Assembly (NCBI RefSeq): GCF_008123425.1
Contig: NZ_VSSS01000057.1
Location: 62,001 to 126,000, forward strand
Direction: 5' to 3'
Origin: Bradyrhizobium rifense
GTDB lineage: Bacteria; Pseudomonadota; Alphaproteobacteria; Rhizobiales; Xanthobacteraceae
DNA length: 64,000 bases
Part shown: piece after piece, positions 27,349-35,390 of the stretch
How positions within the stretch are numbered: position 1 is the stretch's first letter
Layout: each line of letters opens with the position of its first letter
Translations under genes and position numbers: made by a program
Notes under the pieces: generated by a model
Told to the model about the DNA's origin: nothing
Database searches by the model: none
What the model saw: the letters and a program-made list of their open reading frames with translations, nothing else

Positions 27349-28197
27349 TCAGCGGTGGCGAAAGACCGGCGCCCGCTTGTTGACGAAGGCGTTCATGCCT
27401 TCCTTCTGCCCTTCGGTCGCAAACGCTGCCTGAAACAGAAGACGTTCATGCCGCAGCCCTTCCGAAAGGGGTCCTTCGAACGCACGATTAACGGCTTCCT
27501 TGGCCATCTTGACGGCCGGCGCGTTGTAGCCGGCGATGGTATGCGCGGCTTCCAGCGCAGCCTGTAGAAGATCGCTGCTTGGGACGACTCGCGCAACGAG
27601 ACCGACAGCCTTCGCCTCGGCGGCCCCAATGGTACGGCCGGTCAGAACGAGATCCATAGCAAGCGATTTTCCGACCGCGCGGGTTAGTCGCTGTGACCCT
27701 CCAATACCGGGCAAGATACCGAGCTTGATCTCCGGTTGGCCGAATTGAGCGTCTTCCGATGCAATAATGAAATCGCAGAGCAGCGCCAGCTCACAGCCGC
27801 CCCCAAGCGCAAACCCGCCGACCGCCGCTATGATCGGCTTGGAAATGGATTTGACGTCATCCCAAGGTCCGAGAAAATCATTCATGTAGAAATCGGTGAA
27901 GGGCTTCTCGGCCATTTCTGCAATATCTGCCCCGGCAGCAAAGGCGCGCGCACTGCCGGTGATCACGATCGATCCGACTCGATCGTCGGCATCGAACGCC
28001 TTCAATGCCGCCAATGCCTCGATCGCCAGTTGACCGTTCAGGGCATTCAAACTCTTCGGCCGGTTCAAGGTAATGAGACCTACGCGATCGCGGCGCTCCA
28101 CGATAATCGTCTGCGGCGAGCTCGTCGCGGGCGTTACGGCGGGCTGTTCGGAGGAGGATGGGCCGTCCTTACGGATGGGCGCGACAGTATTGCTCAT
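27349..28197 (-). CDS. enoyl-CoA hydratase/isomerase (crotonase family)
   Basis: This protein of about 282 residues has an extended, Pro/Ser-rich N-terminus (about 25 residues) before the crotonase core. Both oxyanion-hole segments are visible (SARAFAAGADI and GFALGGGCEL). The two catalytic acids are present: Glu of GGCEL and Glu of FGQPEIKLG, so hydratase activity is expected rather than only isomerase. The ATG at 28197 gives MSNTVAP; the longer frame would overlap the CoA-transferase stop. It lies between the CoA-transferase and GMC genes on the same strand. Confidence 0.93.
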   Translation of the reverse strand: MSNTVAPIRKDGPSSSEQPAVTPATSSPQTIIVERRDRVGLITLNRPKSLNALNGQLAIEALAALKAFDADDRVGSIVITGSARAFAAGADIAEMAEKPFTDFYMNDFLGPWDDVKSISKPIIAAVGGFALGGGCELALLCDFIIASEDAQFGQPEIKLGILPGIGGSQRLTRAVGKSLAMDLVLTGRTIGAAEAKAVGLVARVVPSSDLLQAALEAAHTIAGYNAPAVKMAKEAVNRAFEGPLSEGLRHERLLFQAAFATEGQKEGMNAFVNKRAPVFRHR

Positions 28198-28229
28198 GGC
28201 CTGTTTCCTACGTTTGGGAGATGCCCGTG

Positions 28230-29495
28230 TCATTCGGCCGCTCGCGGCAGCGAGCCACCTGCATCAACATCATCGGGGTTGACGCCTCCGGCAACTGCGG
28301 TCGCATAAGCGCCGTGTGTCGCCATGAGCTCGTTCAGAATTGCTTCGCGGTGCTGATTAAGGCCCGGCGAACGAGAGGGCGTTTCGATATCGTTTTCGGC
28401 GTATCCGCTTAGACGGATCGGGTTGCCGGCAGTACGGATGTGACGGTCGCCCTCACCTCTCACCTTCACGATCATGTTCCGCGCCTTGAGTTGCGGGTGA
28501 TCAAACAGCTTGTCAATCGTGTTGATCGGTGAACAAGGAACACCGGCCTCATTGAGTTTTGCGACCCAGTGCTCAACAGGCTCGCGCGTGGTGATCGCCT
28601 CGATGGTCGCAATCATAGCGGGGCGATTGCTGCACCTTAGATCATTGCTCATGAAACGAGGATCCAGTGCCAGCGCAGGCGATCCAAGCGCGTCTGCCAT
28701 CAGCATGAAAAGCGTGTCGTTGCCCGCGGCTATGATGACGCGCCCGTCCTTTGCGGCGAAGCTTTCGAACGGAGCCAATGAAGGGTGACTGTCTCCGGTA
28801 CGGCCAGGTATCTTACCTTCCACGTCATAGCGTGCCAGAGCCGTCTCCATCAGAGCCGCCTGGCAGTCAAGCATGCCGATATCCACACGCGTTCCTTGCG
28901 CGTTTTGTACGCGCTTGTAGAGAGCGGAAAGGATGCCGACTGTCGCGAAAAGAGCGGCGCCGAGGTCACCAAAGCTGGTCCCGACACGCGACGGCGGGCC
29001 GTCCGGCCATCCCGTCAAGCTCATCACTCCGCCCATGGCTTGCACGACCATGTCGTAACCGGGCAGATCACTGAAGGGCCCCGTATGGCCAAATCCCGAA
29101 ATCGACGCATAGACGATGTGCGGGTGAGTTTTGGCGAGCCGTTCGGCGCCATAACCAAGCCGGTCCATGACGCCGGGACGAAAGTTCTCGACGACCACAT
29201 CGGCCTTGTCCAGCAGCCGCTCGAGCAACTCTCTGTCGCGCGGCGACTTGATATCGAGAACAATGCTCTCCTTGCCCCGATTGAAGCACATGAAGTAGGC
29301 CGACTCGCCGTCGACGAATGGGCCGAACGCGCGCGTATCGTCGCCGGTGCCGAACTTCTCGATCTTGATAACGCGCGCGCCGAGATCGGCCAGAACCATC
29401 GTGCAATACGGTCCGGCCAAGACCCGCGAGAAATCGAGGACCGTAATGCCCTCGAGAGGCCCCTTCTTCGAAGCCTGAATAGGTGTTCGCTGCAT
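28230..29495 (-). CDS. CaiB/BaiF family CoA-transferase
   Basis: This family III CoA-transferase of about 421 residues moves CoA between carboxylic acids. Signatures are LDFSRVLAGPYCTMVLADLGA near the N-terminus, RGKESIVLDIK, VVENFRPGVMDRLG, and YASISGFGHTGP. The C-terminal part (PCSPINTIDKLFDHPQ) closes the interlocked dimer ring. The ATG at 29495 is preceded by a perfect AGGAGG. It is the first gene of the set with enoyl-CoA hydratase and GMC oxidoreductase, and would activate the substrate acid. Confidence 0.93.
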   Translation of the reverse strand: MQRTPIQASKKGPLEGITVLDFSRVLAGPYCTMVLADLGARVIKIEKFGTGDDTRAFGPFVDGESAYFMCFNRGKESIVLDIKSPRDRELLERLLDKADVVVENFRPGVMDRLGYGAERLAKTHPHIVYASISGFGHTGPFSDLPGYDMVVQAMGGVMSLTGWPDGPPSRVGTSFGDLGAALFATVGILSALYKRVQNAQGTRVDIGMLDCQAALMETALARYDVEGKIPGRTGDSHPSLAPFESFAAKDGRVIIAAGNDTLFMLMADALGSPALALDPRFMSNDLRCSNRPAMIATIEAITTREPVEHWVAKLNEAGVPCSPINTIDKLFDHPQLKARNMIVKVRGEGDRHIRTAGNPIRLSGYAENDIETPSRSPGLNQHREAILNELMATHGAYATAVAGGVNPDDVDAGGSLPRAAE

Positions 29496-29788
29496 AGTAC
29501 CTCCTCCCAAGACGTTGCCGGCGTGCTCTCGCCGCGAACAAACACTGGGAATTTCGCTCCGTTAGAGTTCGCGTCGGCTCGTTTCCGCCTTTACCGGCCC
29601 GGGGTCGCCAACGCCGAGCTGATGGCATCCCAGCTCAAAGCGGCGAACCGCGATTATCAAATCGGGACGCTTGCCCGGTGAAGTACCGGTCCGGTTGAAA
29701 GGTCTGAGTCCGCCAATAGCCCGGGAACCCAACCCGCGGTCCAGAAGAGCGAACCGGAGAACTGGCACCGGCCGCCGCTCCATAGAGA

Positions 29789-30499
29789 TCAGCGACCGGC
29801 GCTCTGGCCGCCGTCGACGTGTAAAATCTCGCCGGTGACGAAGGGAGCGTTTTCGAGAAAGAGGATCGCGTCGACGACGTCCTGAATTTCTCCCATCCGC
29901 CCGACAGGATGTTGCTTTGCAAGAAATTCATACTTTTCGGGAGCATGCATTGGCGTCTTCATGACACCGGGAGCAACGGCGTTAACCCGGACTCCCTTTT
30001 TTGCATACTCGATCGCGAGCGACTTCGTGGCTGCGTTTAGCCCACCCTTGGTTAGCGAGGCGAGGACCGAGGGAACATTGCTGTTGGCGTGATCGACGAG
30101 GCTGGTCGTAATCTGCACGATATGGCCGGAGCCTTGCTTCAACATTTCGGCCGCAACGCGTTTGGTGATCCGGAAGAAGCCTCCAAGATTGATCGCAACG
30201 ACCGAAGCATAATCTTCCTCGGTATAATTGATCAGCGGCTTGGCGATGAATATCCCCGCATTGTTGATGAGGGTGTCGATACGTCCGAAACGTGCCAAGC
30301 CTTCCTCGACGATGCGATCAGCCGTCTTGGGGTCCGCGACGTCGCCCGCGATCGTCAAGATGTCCGGATCCGTGCTGGGCTTGATGGAGCGTGAGTTGGC
30401 AATCACACGGTAATTGCGATCGCTGTACGCCTTCACGAGTCCGGCGCCGAAGCCCTGCGATGCACCGGTGATGACGGCGACCTTCTGCTCTGTTCCCAT
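29789..30499 (-). CDS. SDR-family protein lacking the catalytic tyrosine (copy 1)
   Basis: This protein of about 236 residues has the TGASQGFG dinucleotide motif at 11-18, NNAG at 79-82, Ser133, and Lys151 of the SDR YxxxK. The residue four before the Lys is Ala147, not Tyr. The C-terminal HVDGGQSAG is typical. It resembles the SDR at 51207-51926, which also lacks the Tyr, so this is a subgroup feature rather than a sequencing error. The protein may bind NAD(P) without classical catalysis or use another residue. A 293-bp gap separates it from the CoA-transferase start. Confidence 0.9.
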   Translation of the reverse strand: MGTEQKVAVITGASQGFGAGLVKAYSDRNYRVIANSRSIKPSTDPDILTIAGDVADPKTADRIVEEGLARFGRIDTLINNAGIFIAKPLINYTEEDYASVVAINLGGFFRITKRVAAEMLKQGSGHIVQITTSLVDHANSNVPSVLASLTKGGLNAATKSLAIEYAKKGVRVNAVAPGVMKTPMHAPEKYEFLAKQHPVGRMGEIQDVVDAILFLENAPFVTGEILHVDGGQSAGR

Positions 30500-30721
30500 G
30501 CCTGCCTCATTCATCAGCGGACGACGTCATTACCACCCGCCAGACGGTCCACGTCTGATGCAGCAAACCTAGTGCGAGTTGGGCTCACCTCGAATGGCCG
30601 TTGTCCGGCACGTTCTGTTCCTGAAACTGGAACAATGCGCACCCATACCAGAGCGCCGGTGGCAAGGCCGAGCCAGAAGCTTGTCGTGCAACAAGCCATT
30701 GGCTTGCAGCAGGTCATCGCA

Positions 30722-30750
30722 GCCGAACTCAGCCAGGAGCTGAGTTCGGC
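30722..30750. repeat. perfect 11-bp inverted repeat
   Basis: GCCGAACTCAG and CTGAGTTCGGC pair perfectly around a 7-base loop. No U-tract follows on either strand, so it is not a standard terminator. It lies in non-coding DNA between the SDR gene and a gene remnant, and could be a protein-binding dyad or an old mobile-element end. Confidence 0.6.
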
Positions 30751-30776
30751 AACCGCCGTCTCGAACCCGCAATCCG

Positions 30777-30986
30777 TTAAGCCGTTTCAGGTATACTCTT
30801 CTTGGACTGGTCACGCGCTATCATCTGTAGAATCTCATCTACAGCGGCGTCGGCCCACCGATGGAGTTCTGACGTAGTTCTATTCTGGAGGGGATGCGCC
30901 ACGTATACCGCAGCACCATCTAGACCGATCGAAGCCTTCTGAGACTCGAAAGCCTGCTGAAATTCGGTCGTAGTCCCTGATATCAT
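30777..30986 (-). pseudogene. possible remnant: C-terminal end of a UGSC-type protein
   Basis: A frame of 69 codons contains TTEFQQAFESQKASIGLDG, VYVAHPLQN and HRWADAAVDEILQMIA. This order (FxxxxxxQ, PHPL, then a helix with ADAAVDEIL) resembles the C-terminus of UGSC-motif proteins, related to part of glycine reductase selenoprotein B. The conserved N-terminal two thirds, with the UGSC motif, are absent. It could also be a small unrelated gene. The rest of 30500-31111 shows nothing else except the inverted repeat. Confidence 0.4.
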
Positions 30987-31111
30987 TGACTTCGTGCCCG
31001 GCACACTAAATCTACCGATTCGTATTTTTGTTCGAACAGTCGTTGGGCTGAAACTTCTGTTCCGAAACGCGCAACAGTGCGGAATCAAACAATGGGAGAG
31101 GAGTAAACTGA

Positions 31112-31996
31112 TCAATTCATGAATTCCCGGCGGGCTGAGCGCACGCTCGCCACGATGTGCGCGTGGACCTCCGACACTCTGCGTGTGTGGTGAGTGTCGG
31201 GATGGGAAATCAGCCAATAACTCCGTACAAAGTTAATCTCCGGTAGCAATCGCTTGAGCTCCGGAAACCGTCGCGCAGCGTAGTCGTGCAGTATGCCCAC
31301 GCCGTGACCGCCTCTCACCGCCTCCATTTGCGCTACAACGCTCCCACATTCGTAGTGCCTGGTCATGACTTTTCCGAGAGAAGACGCATAGTCGAGCGCT
31401 CGGCTGTAGACGAAATCCTCAACATGCGTCACGAAAAGATGGCCGGCGAGATCGGCTTGCTTTCGGATTGGTCCTAAGCGCTTCAGATAGCTCTCTGCAC
31501 CGTAAACACTGAGCGTGTAGTCCGTAAGCTTCTTGACGATCAGTCGCCCTTGCTTCGGACGGTCCAAGGTGATCGCAATGTCGGCCTCCCGCCTCGACAG
31601 CGAGAATGTCCGCGGTAGCGGAACAAGTTGAATGAGCAGGTCGGGGTGCTGCGCGGCGAGCGCGCCGAGTTGGCTGGCCAGAAAGTAGTTACCCAATCCA
31701 TCGGGAGCGCCGACGCGGACCGTGCCAGAGATGGCGTCCGATGATCGGCCAAGTTGGGTGCCGACCTGAAGGAATTCGGATTCGGCACGCTCCGCCGCGG
31801 CGACGAGGGCCTCGCCTGCGCTTGTCAGGACACAGCCCGTTGTACGCCGTTCGACCAGCCGGGTTTTCAGTTCCTGCTCAAGCGCGGTGAGTTGCCGTGC
31901 AACGGTCGCGTGGTTTACACCCAAGCGCCGAGCGGCACCGAGAATTTGACCCGTGCGGGCGACCTCTAGGAATATGCGGATGCGGTCCCAATCCAT
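31112..31996 (-). CDS. LysR-family transcriptional regulator
   Basis: This protein of about 294 residues has an N-terminal winged helix (FLEVARTGQILGAARRLGVNHATVARQLTALE, about 7-40) and a type 2 periplasmic-binding-like effector domain from about 90. It starts MDWDRIRIF, typical of the group; the 45 extra codons upstream are non-coding. The DNA just upstream (32001-32087) matches the DNA just upstream of mmsA, which raises the possibility that this regulator once faced, or still controls, an mmsA-type gene. Confidence 0.92.
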   Translation of the reverse strand: MDWDRIRIFLEVARTGQILGAARRLGVNHATVARQLTALEQELKTRLVERRTTGCVLTSAGEALVAAAERAESEFLQVGTQLGRSSDAISGTVRVGAPDGLGNYFLASQLGALAAQHPDLLIQLVPLPRTFSLSRREADIAITLDRPKQGRLIVKKLTDYTLSVYGAESYLKRLGPIRKQADLAGHLFVTHVEDFVYSRALDYASSLGKVMTRHYECGSVVAQMEAVRGGHGVGILHDYAARRFPELKRLLPEINFVRSYWLISHPDTHHTRRVSEVHAHIVASVRSARREFMN

Positions 31997-32000
31997 CGAG

Positions 32001-32087
32001 TTCAATTCCCGCAAAGCACACCGCGAATTTTCTGATGATGTGCAGACTTCAACATTCCATATCGAATCTGTGGAAACAAGCAGGGCT
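32001..32087 (+). repeat. direct repeat X (matches 36540-36627)
   Basis: About 87 bp resemble the region directly upstream of mmsA, sharing the 14-mer GATGTGCAGACTTC and CATAT, then GGAAA. It lies 4 bp upstream of the LysR start codon. Both copies read in the same direction on the plus strand and flank about 4.5 kb. Confidence 0.6.
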
Positions 32088-32222
32088 ACGCCAGCGGCGC
32101 CAAAAGCGAAAGGTGATCGTCGGTAGCCCACAGTAGTGGTCGCCGCGACGTCCAGTGCCTAACTCGTGGCTTTTGCCCGCGGAAAGAGACCAGGATTCCG
32201 GCGGTTTATGATAAGGATTCGC

Positions 32223-33008
32223 TCAGATCCCCGCGTACCACTCATAGCCGCGATCTTCCCAATAGCCGCCTTGGCCGCCATGCAGGCCGGAAAGGCTTTG
32301 CACCAGTTCGATACGCATGATGTATTTCGCCATCTTATAACCGAGCTGCCGCTCGACGCGCAATCGCAGCGGTGCACCGTGGCGGACGGTCAGCGGCGCG
32401 CCGTTCATATCATATGCGACAATCGTCTGCGGATGCGCAGCATCGATCAGATCGATGCTCTCATAGTAGCGGATGTTCTCGGGATCAGCAGATTCGCCAT
32501 CGTCCAAGGTGTCGGCGCAATGGAATATGGCAAAGCGTGCCTCTGGTCTTACGCCAGCGCGCAACAGGATTTCCGAGAGCGGCACGCCGGACCATTTGGC
32601 TATGCAGCTCCAGCCTTCGACGCAATCATGCCGGGTGATCTGGGTCCGTGTGGGCAGGGCACGCAACTGTTCAAGCGACAGCGACAGTTCGTGCTCAACG
32701 AGGCCGTGAACCTTCAGGCGCCAATCGACGAAATGATTGCCGACGAGCTTGAGGTAGTCCTCGTCCTGCGGATCAATTGAACCATTGGGGCGAAACGCCG
32801 GCGAGATGTCGGCCTCACTATATTCGGGCGCGAGCCGATGAGCCCCGATGAGGAGGCGCTGCATTTTATAAGTGAAGCTGCTTGCCGCATTGAGGACAGA
32901 ACGGATGCGCGGTGCGACGGCGACACGGCCACTGCCCGACAAAGCGAGGCCACTGATTGCCGCAAATGCCCACCACAGATCGCGACGCCGTGGATGTTCA
33001 AGCGACAT
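32223..33008 (-). CDS. sulfite oxidase-fold molybdopterin oxidoreductase (MsrP/YedY-related)
   Basis: This 261-residue protein has the oxidoreductase molybdopterin-binding fold. Cys129 in TRHDCVEGWSC is the expected Mo ligand. YDMNGAPLTVRHGAPLRLRV and LGYKMAKYI match the core of the family. The N-terminus has a hydrophobic stretch (12-24) that could be a signal or anchor but no clear twin-arginine consensus. The start codon overlaps the end of the upstream cytochrome b gene by 11 bp, so the two are translationally coupled and probably form an enzyme with a haem membrane subunit, as MsrP-MsrQ does. The substrate may be an S-oxide or another oxyanion. Confidence 0.9.
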   Translation of the reverse strand: MSLEHPRRRDLWWAFAAISGLALSGSGRVAVAPRIRSVLNAASSFTYKMQRLLIGAHRLAPEYSEADISPAFRPNGSIDPQDEDYLKLVGNHFVDWRLKVHGLVEHELSLSLEQLRALPTRTQITRHDCVEGWSCIAKWSGVPLSEILLRAGVRPEARFAIFHCADTLDDGESADPENIRYYESIDLIDAAHPQTIVAYDMNGAPLTVRHGAPLRLRVERQLGYKMAKYIMRIELVQSLSGLHGGQGGYWEDRGYEWYAGI

Positions 33009-33894
33009 CTGGCGTCCTCGGATTGCCGAGATCGTACCAGCCGGTGATCATTGAGCGCAGATTATTCCAGACACCGGAGGCCAGCACCATCACGAGATGT
33101 ACAATAACGAAGAACGTGAGGCTCGATGCGACGAGGAAGTGAATCAGCCGCGCCGACTGGCGCCCGCCGAACAGCGTGAGCAGCTGCGGTACGGCGCTAT
33201 CAATCCCTGGCGACATCGTAAGGCCTGTGAGGATCATCAACGGGAACAGGACGAAGACGACCATGAGATAGGTCAGCTGCTGCAGCACATTGTACCGCCT
33301 CGCCGCTGCACCGCGTGGGAAGCGCAGGCGCAGATGCTCAAGGACCTCCCTGCCGACATGGCTGAGCTCGCGACGGCTGGGAAGAAGATCCCGGTCGAAA
33401 TGTCGCCTTACGCAGCCCCAGGTAAAATAGACGAGACCATTCAACACCAGCAGCCAGGCAAAGAAAAAATGCCAACGCCGGCCAGTCGCCAGATCCTGGT
33501 TGTTCGGGATCGTGATCCAACTGGGAAAGGCACGCTGCGAGATTTGGCCGTCCTCGTTCGAGATACCGAGTATGCCCGACGTGTCGAAGGAATGGCCGGC
33601 GAACATCGTCTCCCCGACGAGGCCGTTCTCGGATAGGCGCGCACGGATCGACATGGCCGGATGGTCAAAGTCCGATTGCTCGCCGACATAAAGCGCGGGA
33701 TGGGCATTAAAGATCTGCAGTCCGCTCATCAGGAGCAGCACGAAGCAGACGGCGTTGATCCAATGCGTCGCACGCACGAGCGCGGCATGGCGGAAGTACC
33801 AGCGCTCAACGACAGGCCGATCGGGGCTGGGAACTGCGGCCACACCATGCTCCGGCGCTTCGGACGTGCTACCTGCCAAGCGCACATACTTCAC
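32998..33894 (-). CDS. cytochrome b561-type membrane subunit
   Basis: This 298-residue integral membrane protein has about four hydrophobic spans: near 42-62 (ATHWINAVCFVLLLMSGL), 142-160 (RWHFFFAWLLVLNGLVYF), 210-232 and 255-278. Haem-ligand candidates are His43, the His of RWHFFFAW, and the His residues of ARLIHFLVA and VIVHLVM. This is the prokaryotic b561/Ni-Fe hydrogenase cytochrome type. It is overlapped by the downstream molybdopterin gene and should carry electrons between quinone and that protein. A soluble loop (about 65-135) between the first two spans is unusually long. Confidence 0.9.
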   Translation of the reverse strand: MKYVRLAGSTSEAPEHGVAAVPSPDRPVVERWYFRHAALVRATHWINAVCFVLLLMSGLQIFNAHPALYVGEQSDFDHPAMSIRARLSENGLVGETMFAGHSFDTSGILGISNEDGQISQRAFPSWITIPNNQDLATGRRWHFFFAWLLVLNGLVYFTWGCVRRHFDRDLLPSRRELSHVGREVLEHLRLRFPRGAAARRYNVLQQLTYLMVVFVLFPLMILTGLTMSPGIDSAVPQLLTLFGGRQSARLIHFLVASSLTFFVIVHLVMVLASGVWNNLRSMITGWYDLGNPRTPDVA

Positions 33895-33968
33895 CTGTCG
33901 GTGGACCGCAAAGTATGCGCACTTTGAGCAGAATGAGGCGATCAGCGGCGTGATCGCCAGTTCTTCAT

Positions 33969-34736
33969 CTACTTCGCGGCGTCCTCGATCACGCGGGCGA
34001 TCGCGGCGGGCTGAGAGACGAAAACAGCGTGGCTTGCGGGCACTTCCGTGACCTTGGCGCCCGAGCGCTTGTACATCCAGCGCTGAAGCTCAGGGCTGAT
34101 CACGTGATCCTCAGTGGTCAGAATGGCGTAGCTGGGCTTGTTGTGCCATGCCGCCACCGAGAGCGGCGCACCCATGGCTTTCTGAGCAAGCTGTTGCTCC
34201 GAGTCGGCCATGAACTGAGCTTGCTCCGCCGGGACGTCCTGAGCATAGGTTTCCCGGAACTTCGCCGCCGGGATGAAGAAATACTTGTTGTCCGGAGTAG
34301 CCTTGTTGACGGACACCCGCATGGCATCGTTCGGCGCGGCGAACTTCGACATCAGCGCGCCGCTGGCCTCTCCCTTGTCGGGCTGCAAGGCGGCCACATA
34401 GACGAGGGCGCTGACCTTGGGGTCGGCACCGGCTTCAGTGATCACCGAGCCGCCATAGCTGTGACCGACCAGCACGACGGGACCGGTCTGCTGATCGATG
34501 ACGCGCTTGGTGGCATCGACGTCCTCGGCGAGGCCGGTGAGCGGCTCCTGCACGATCGTCACATGGAAACCATCCTTGGTCAGGATGTCGTAGACGGCGC
34601 GCCAGCCGGAGCCATCCGCCAGTGCGCCATGGACGATGACAACTTCCTTCGCAGCCGGCTTCGTCTGGGCGTGGGCGACCGCACCAGTCATGGCAAGCAC
34701 GAGCGCAATCGCGGAAGTCTTTCGTAGTAAGGACAT
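33969..34736 (-). CDS. exported alpha/beta hydrolase
   Basis: This 255-residue protein has a clear signal peptide ending VAHAQ near residue 23. The core includes VHGALADGSGW (oxyanion), the nucleophile elbow GHSYGG, and the C-terminal catalytic His in PASHAVFVSQP. This is the AB-hydrolase subgroup of small salicylate esterase-like enzymes, often encoded near ABM monooxygenases. The ATG at 34736 has AGGAGACTCCC upstream. It lies downstream of a monooxygenase gene on the same strand, and both face the GlxA regulator. Confidence 0.92.
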   Translation of the reverse strand: MSLLRKTSAIALVLAMTGAVAHAQTKPAAKEVVIVHGALADGSGWRAVYDILTKDGFHVTIVQEPLTGLAEDVDATKRVIDQQTGPVVLVGHSYGGSVITEAGADPKVSALVYVAALQPDKGEASGALMSKFAAPNDAMRVSVNKATPDNKYFFIPAAKFRETYAQDVPAEQAQFMADSEQQLAQKAMGAPLSVAAWHNKPSYAILTTEDHVISPELQRWMYKRSGAKVTEVPASHAVFVSQPAAIARVIEDAAK

Positions 34737-34861
34737 GGGAGTCTCCTGGTATGTTTCAGTTTGCCCGTTTCGCAGGACCATCTCGGCGCCGGGCGGTGAC
34801 CGGTGATGACCAATCAGGGTTGATAGAGGCGAGTTCGCGTCTGGCTTGGCAGACGCCAAGA

Positions 34862-35170
34862 TCAGGCCGACTGATTTTTCACGGCCAGAACGTCGACCGG
34901 CTCGACTGACGGCGGTTTTGCCAGCATTTCCTCGACCCGCGACATCAAGGCCTTGGCCATGTTGCCAGCGAGATGTGCTTGGCGATCTTCTTCGCTGGTA
35001 AAGGCGTCGAACACGCCGAACGTCGTCGGCGAGAGCTGCAGGGCGAACCAGACCGGCGTGCCCGCCTCTTGATTTGTCAGGTCGAGGCCACTGACGAGAA
35101 AATCCTTCACCGCCCGTTCCTTGCCTGGCTTGGCTTCCAGCCGGACGAATAACCCACACTTGAGCGCCAT
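34862..35170 (-). CDS. antibiotic biosynthesis monooxygenase (ABM) domain protein
   Basis: This 102-residue ferredoxin-like-fold protein has the ABM pattern: LFVRLEAKPGKERAV near the N-terminus and FDAFTSEEDRQAHLAG in the middle. ABM proteins are cofactor-free quinol or polyketide oxygenases or simply binding proteins. GGAGAAG precedes the ATG at 35170. It is the first gene of a unit with the exported hydrolase, whose promoter region carries a 37-bp site repeated at the GlxA start. Confidence 0.9.
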   Translation of the reverse strand: MALKCGLFVRLEAKPGKERAVKDFLVSGLDLTNQEAGTPVWFALQLSPTTFGVFDAFTSEEDRQAHLAGNMAKALMSRVEEMLAKPPSVEPVDVLAVKNQSA

Positions 35171-35244
35171 TGTTCTTCTCCACTCGTTGATTGCCAAAAC
35201 TCCAGAGTGGATGCATCTCTATGAGATAATCGGCTCAGCTCGTA

Positions 35245-35281
35245 TTGGCAGAATTGCCAATTTTGATACCGATTAGGCCAA
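35245..35281. promoter_or_regulatory. operator-like site 1 beside the GlxA regulator
   Basis: This 37-bp site starts TTGGCA and contains the dyad ATTGGCA-GAAT-TGCCAAT (35244-35261). It matches the site at 35354-35390 at 26 of 37 positions without gaps. It lies about 75 bp upstream of the ABM gene. Confidence 0.6.
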
Positions 35282-35353
35282 CACATATCCGGATTCAGCT
35301 AATTTTCGAGACGTCCTGGATTGCAAATCCGAGCTGAGTCGGTCGTCCAAGTG

Positions 35354-35390
35354 TTGGCAAAACGCCTAATTCTGATATCGTTTTTGCCAT
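35354..35390. promoter_or_regulatory. operator-like site 2 overlapping the GlxA start codon
   Basis: This second copy of the 37-bp site ends at the GlxA ATG. Binding here would be expected to block its own transcription. The shared core is TTGGCA, then AATT, TGATA, CG and GCCA. Confidence 0.6.
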
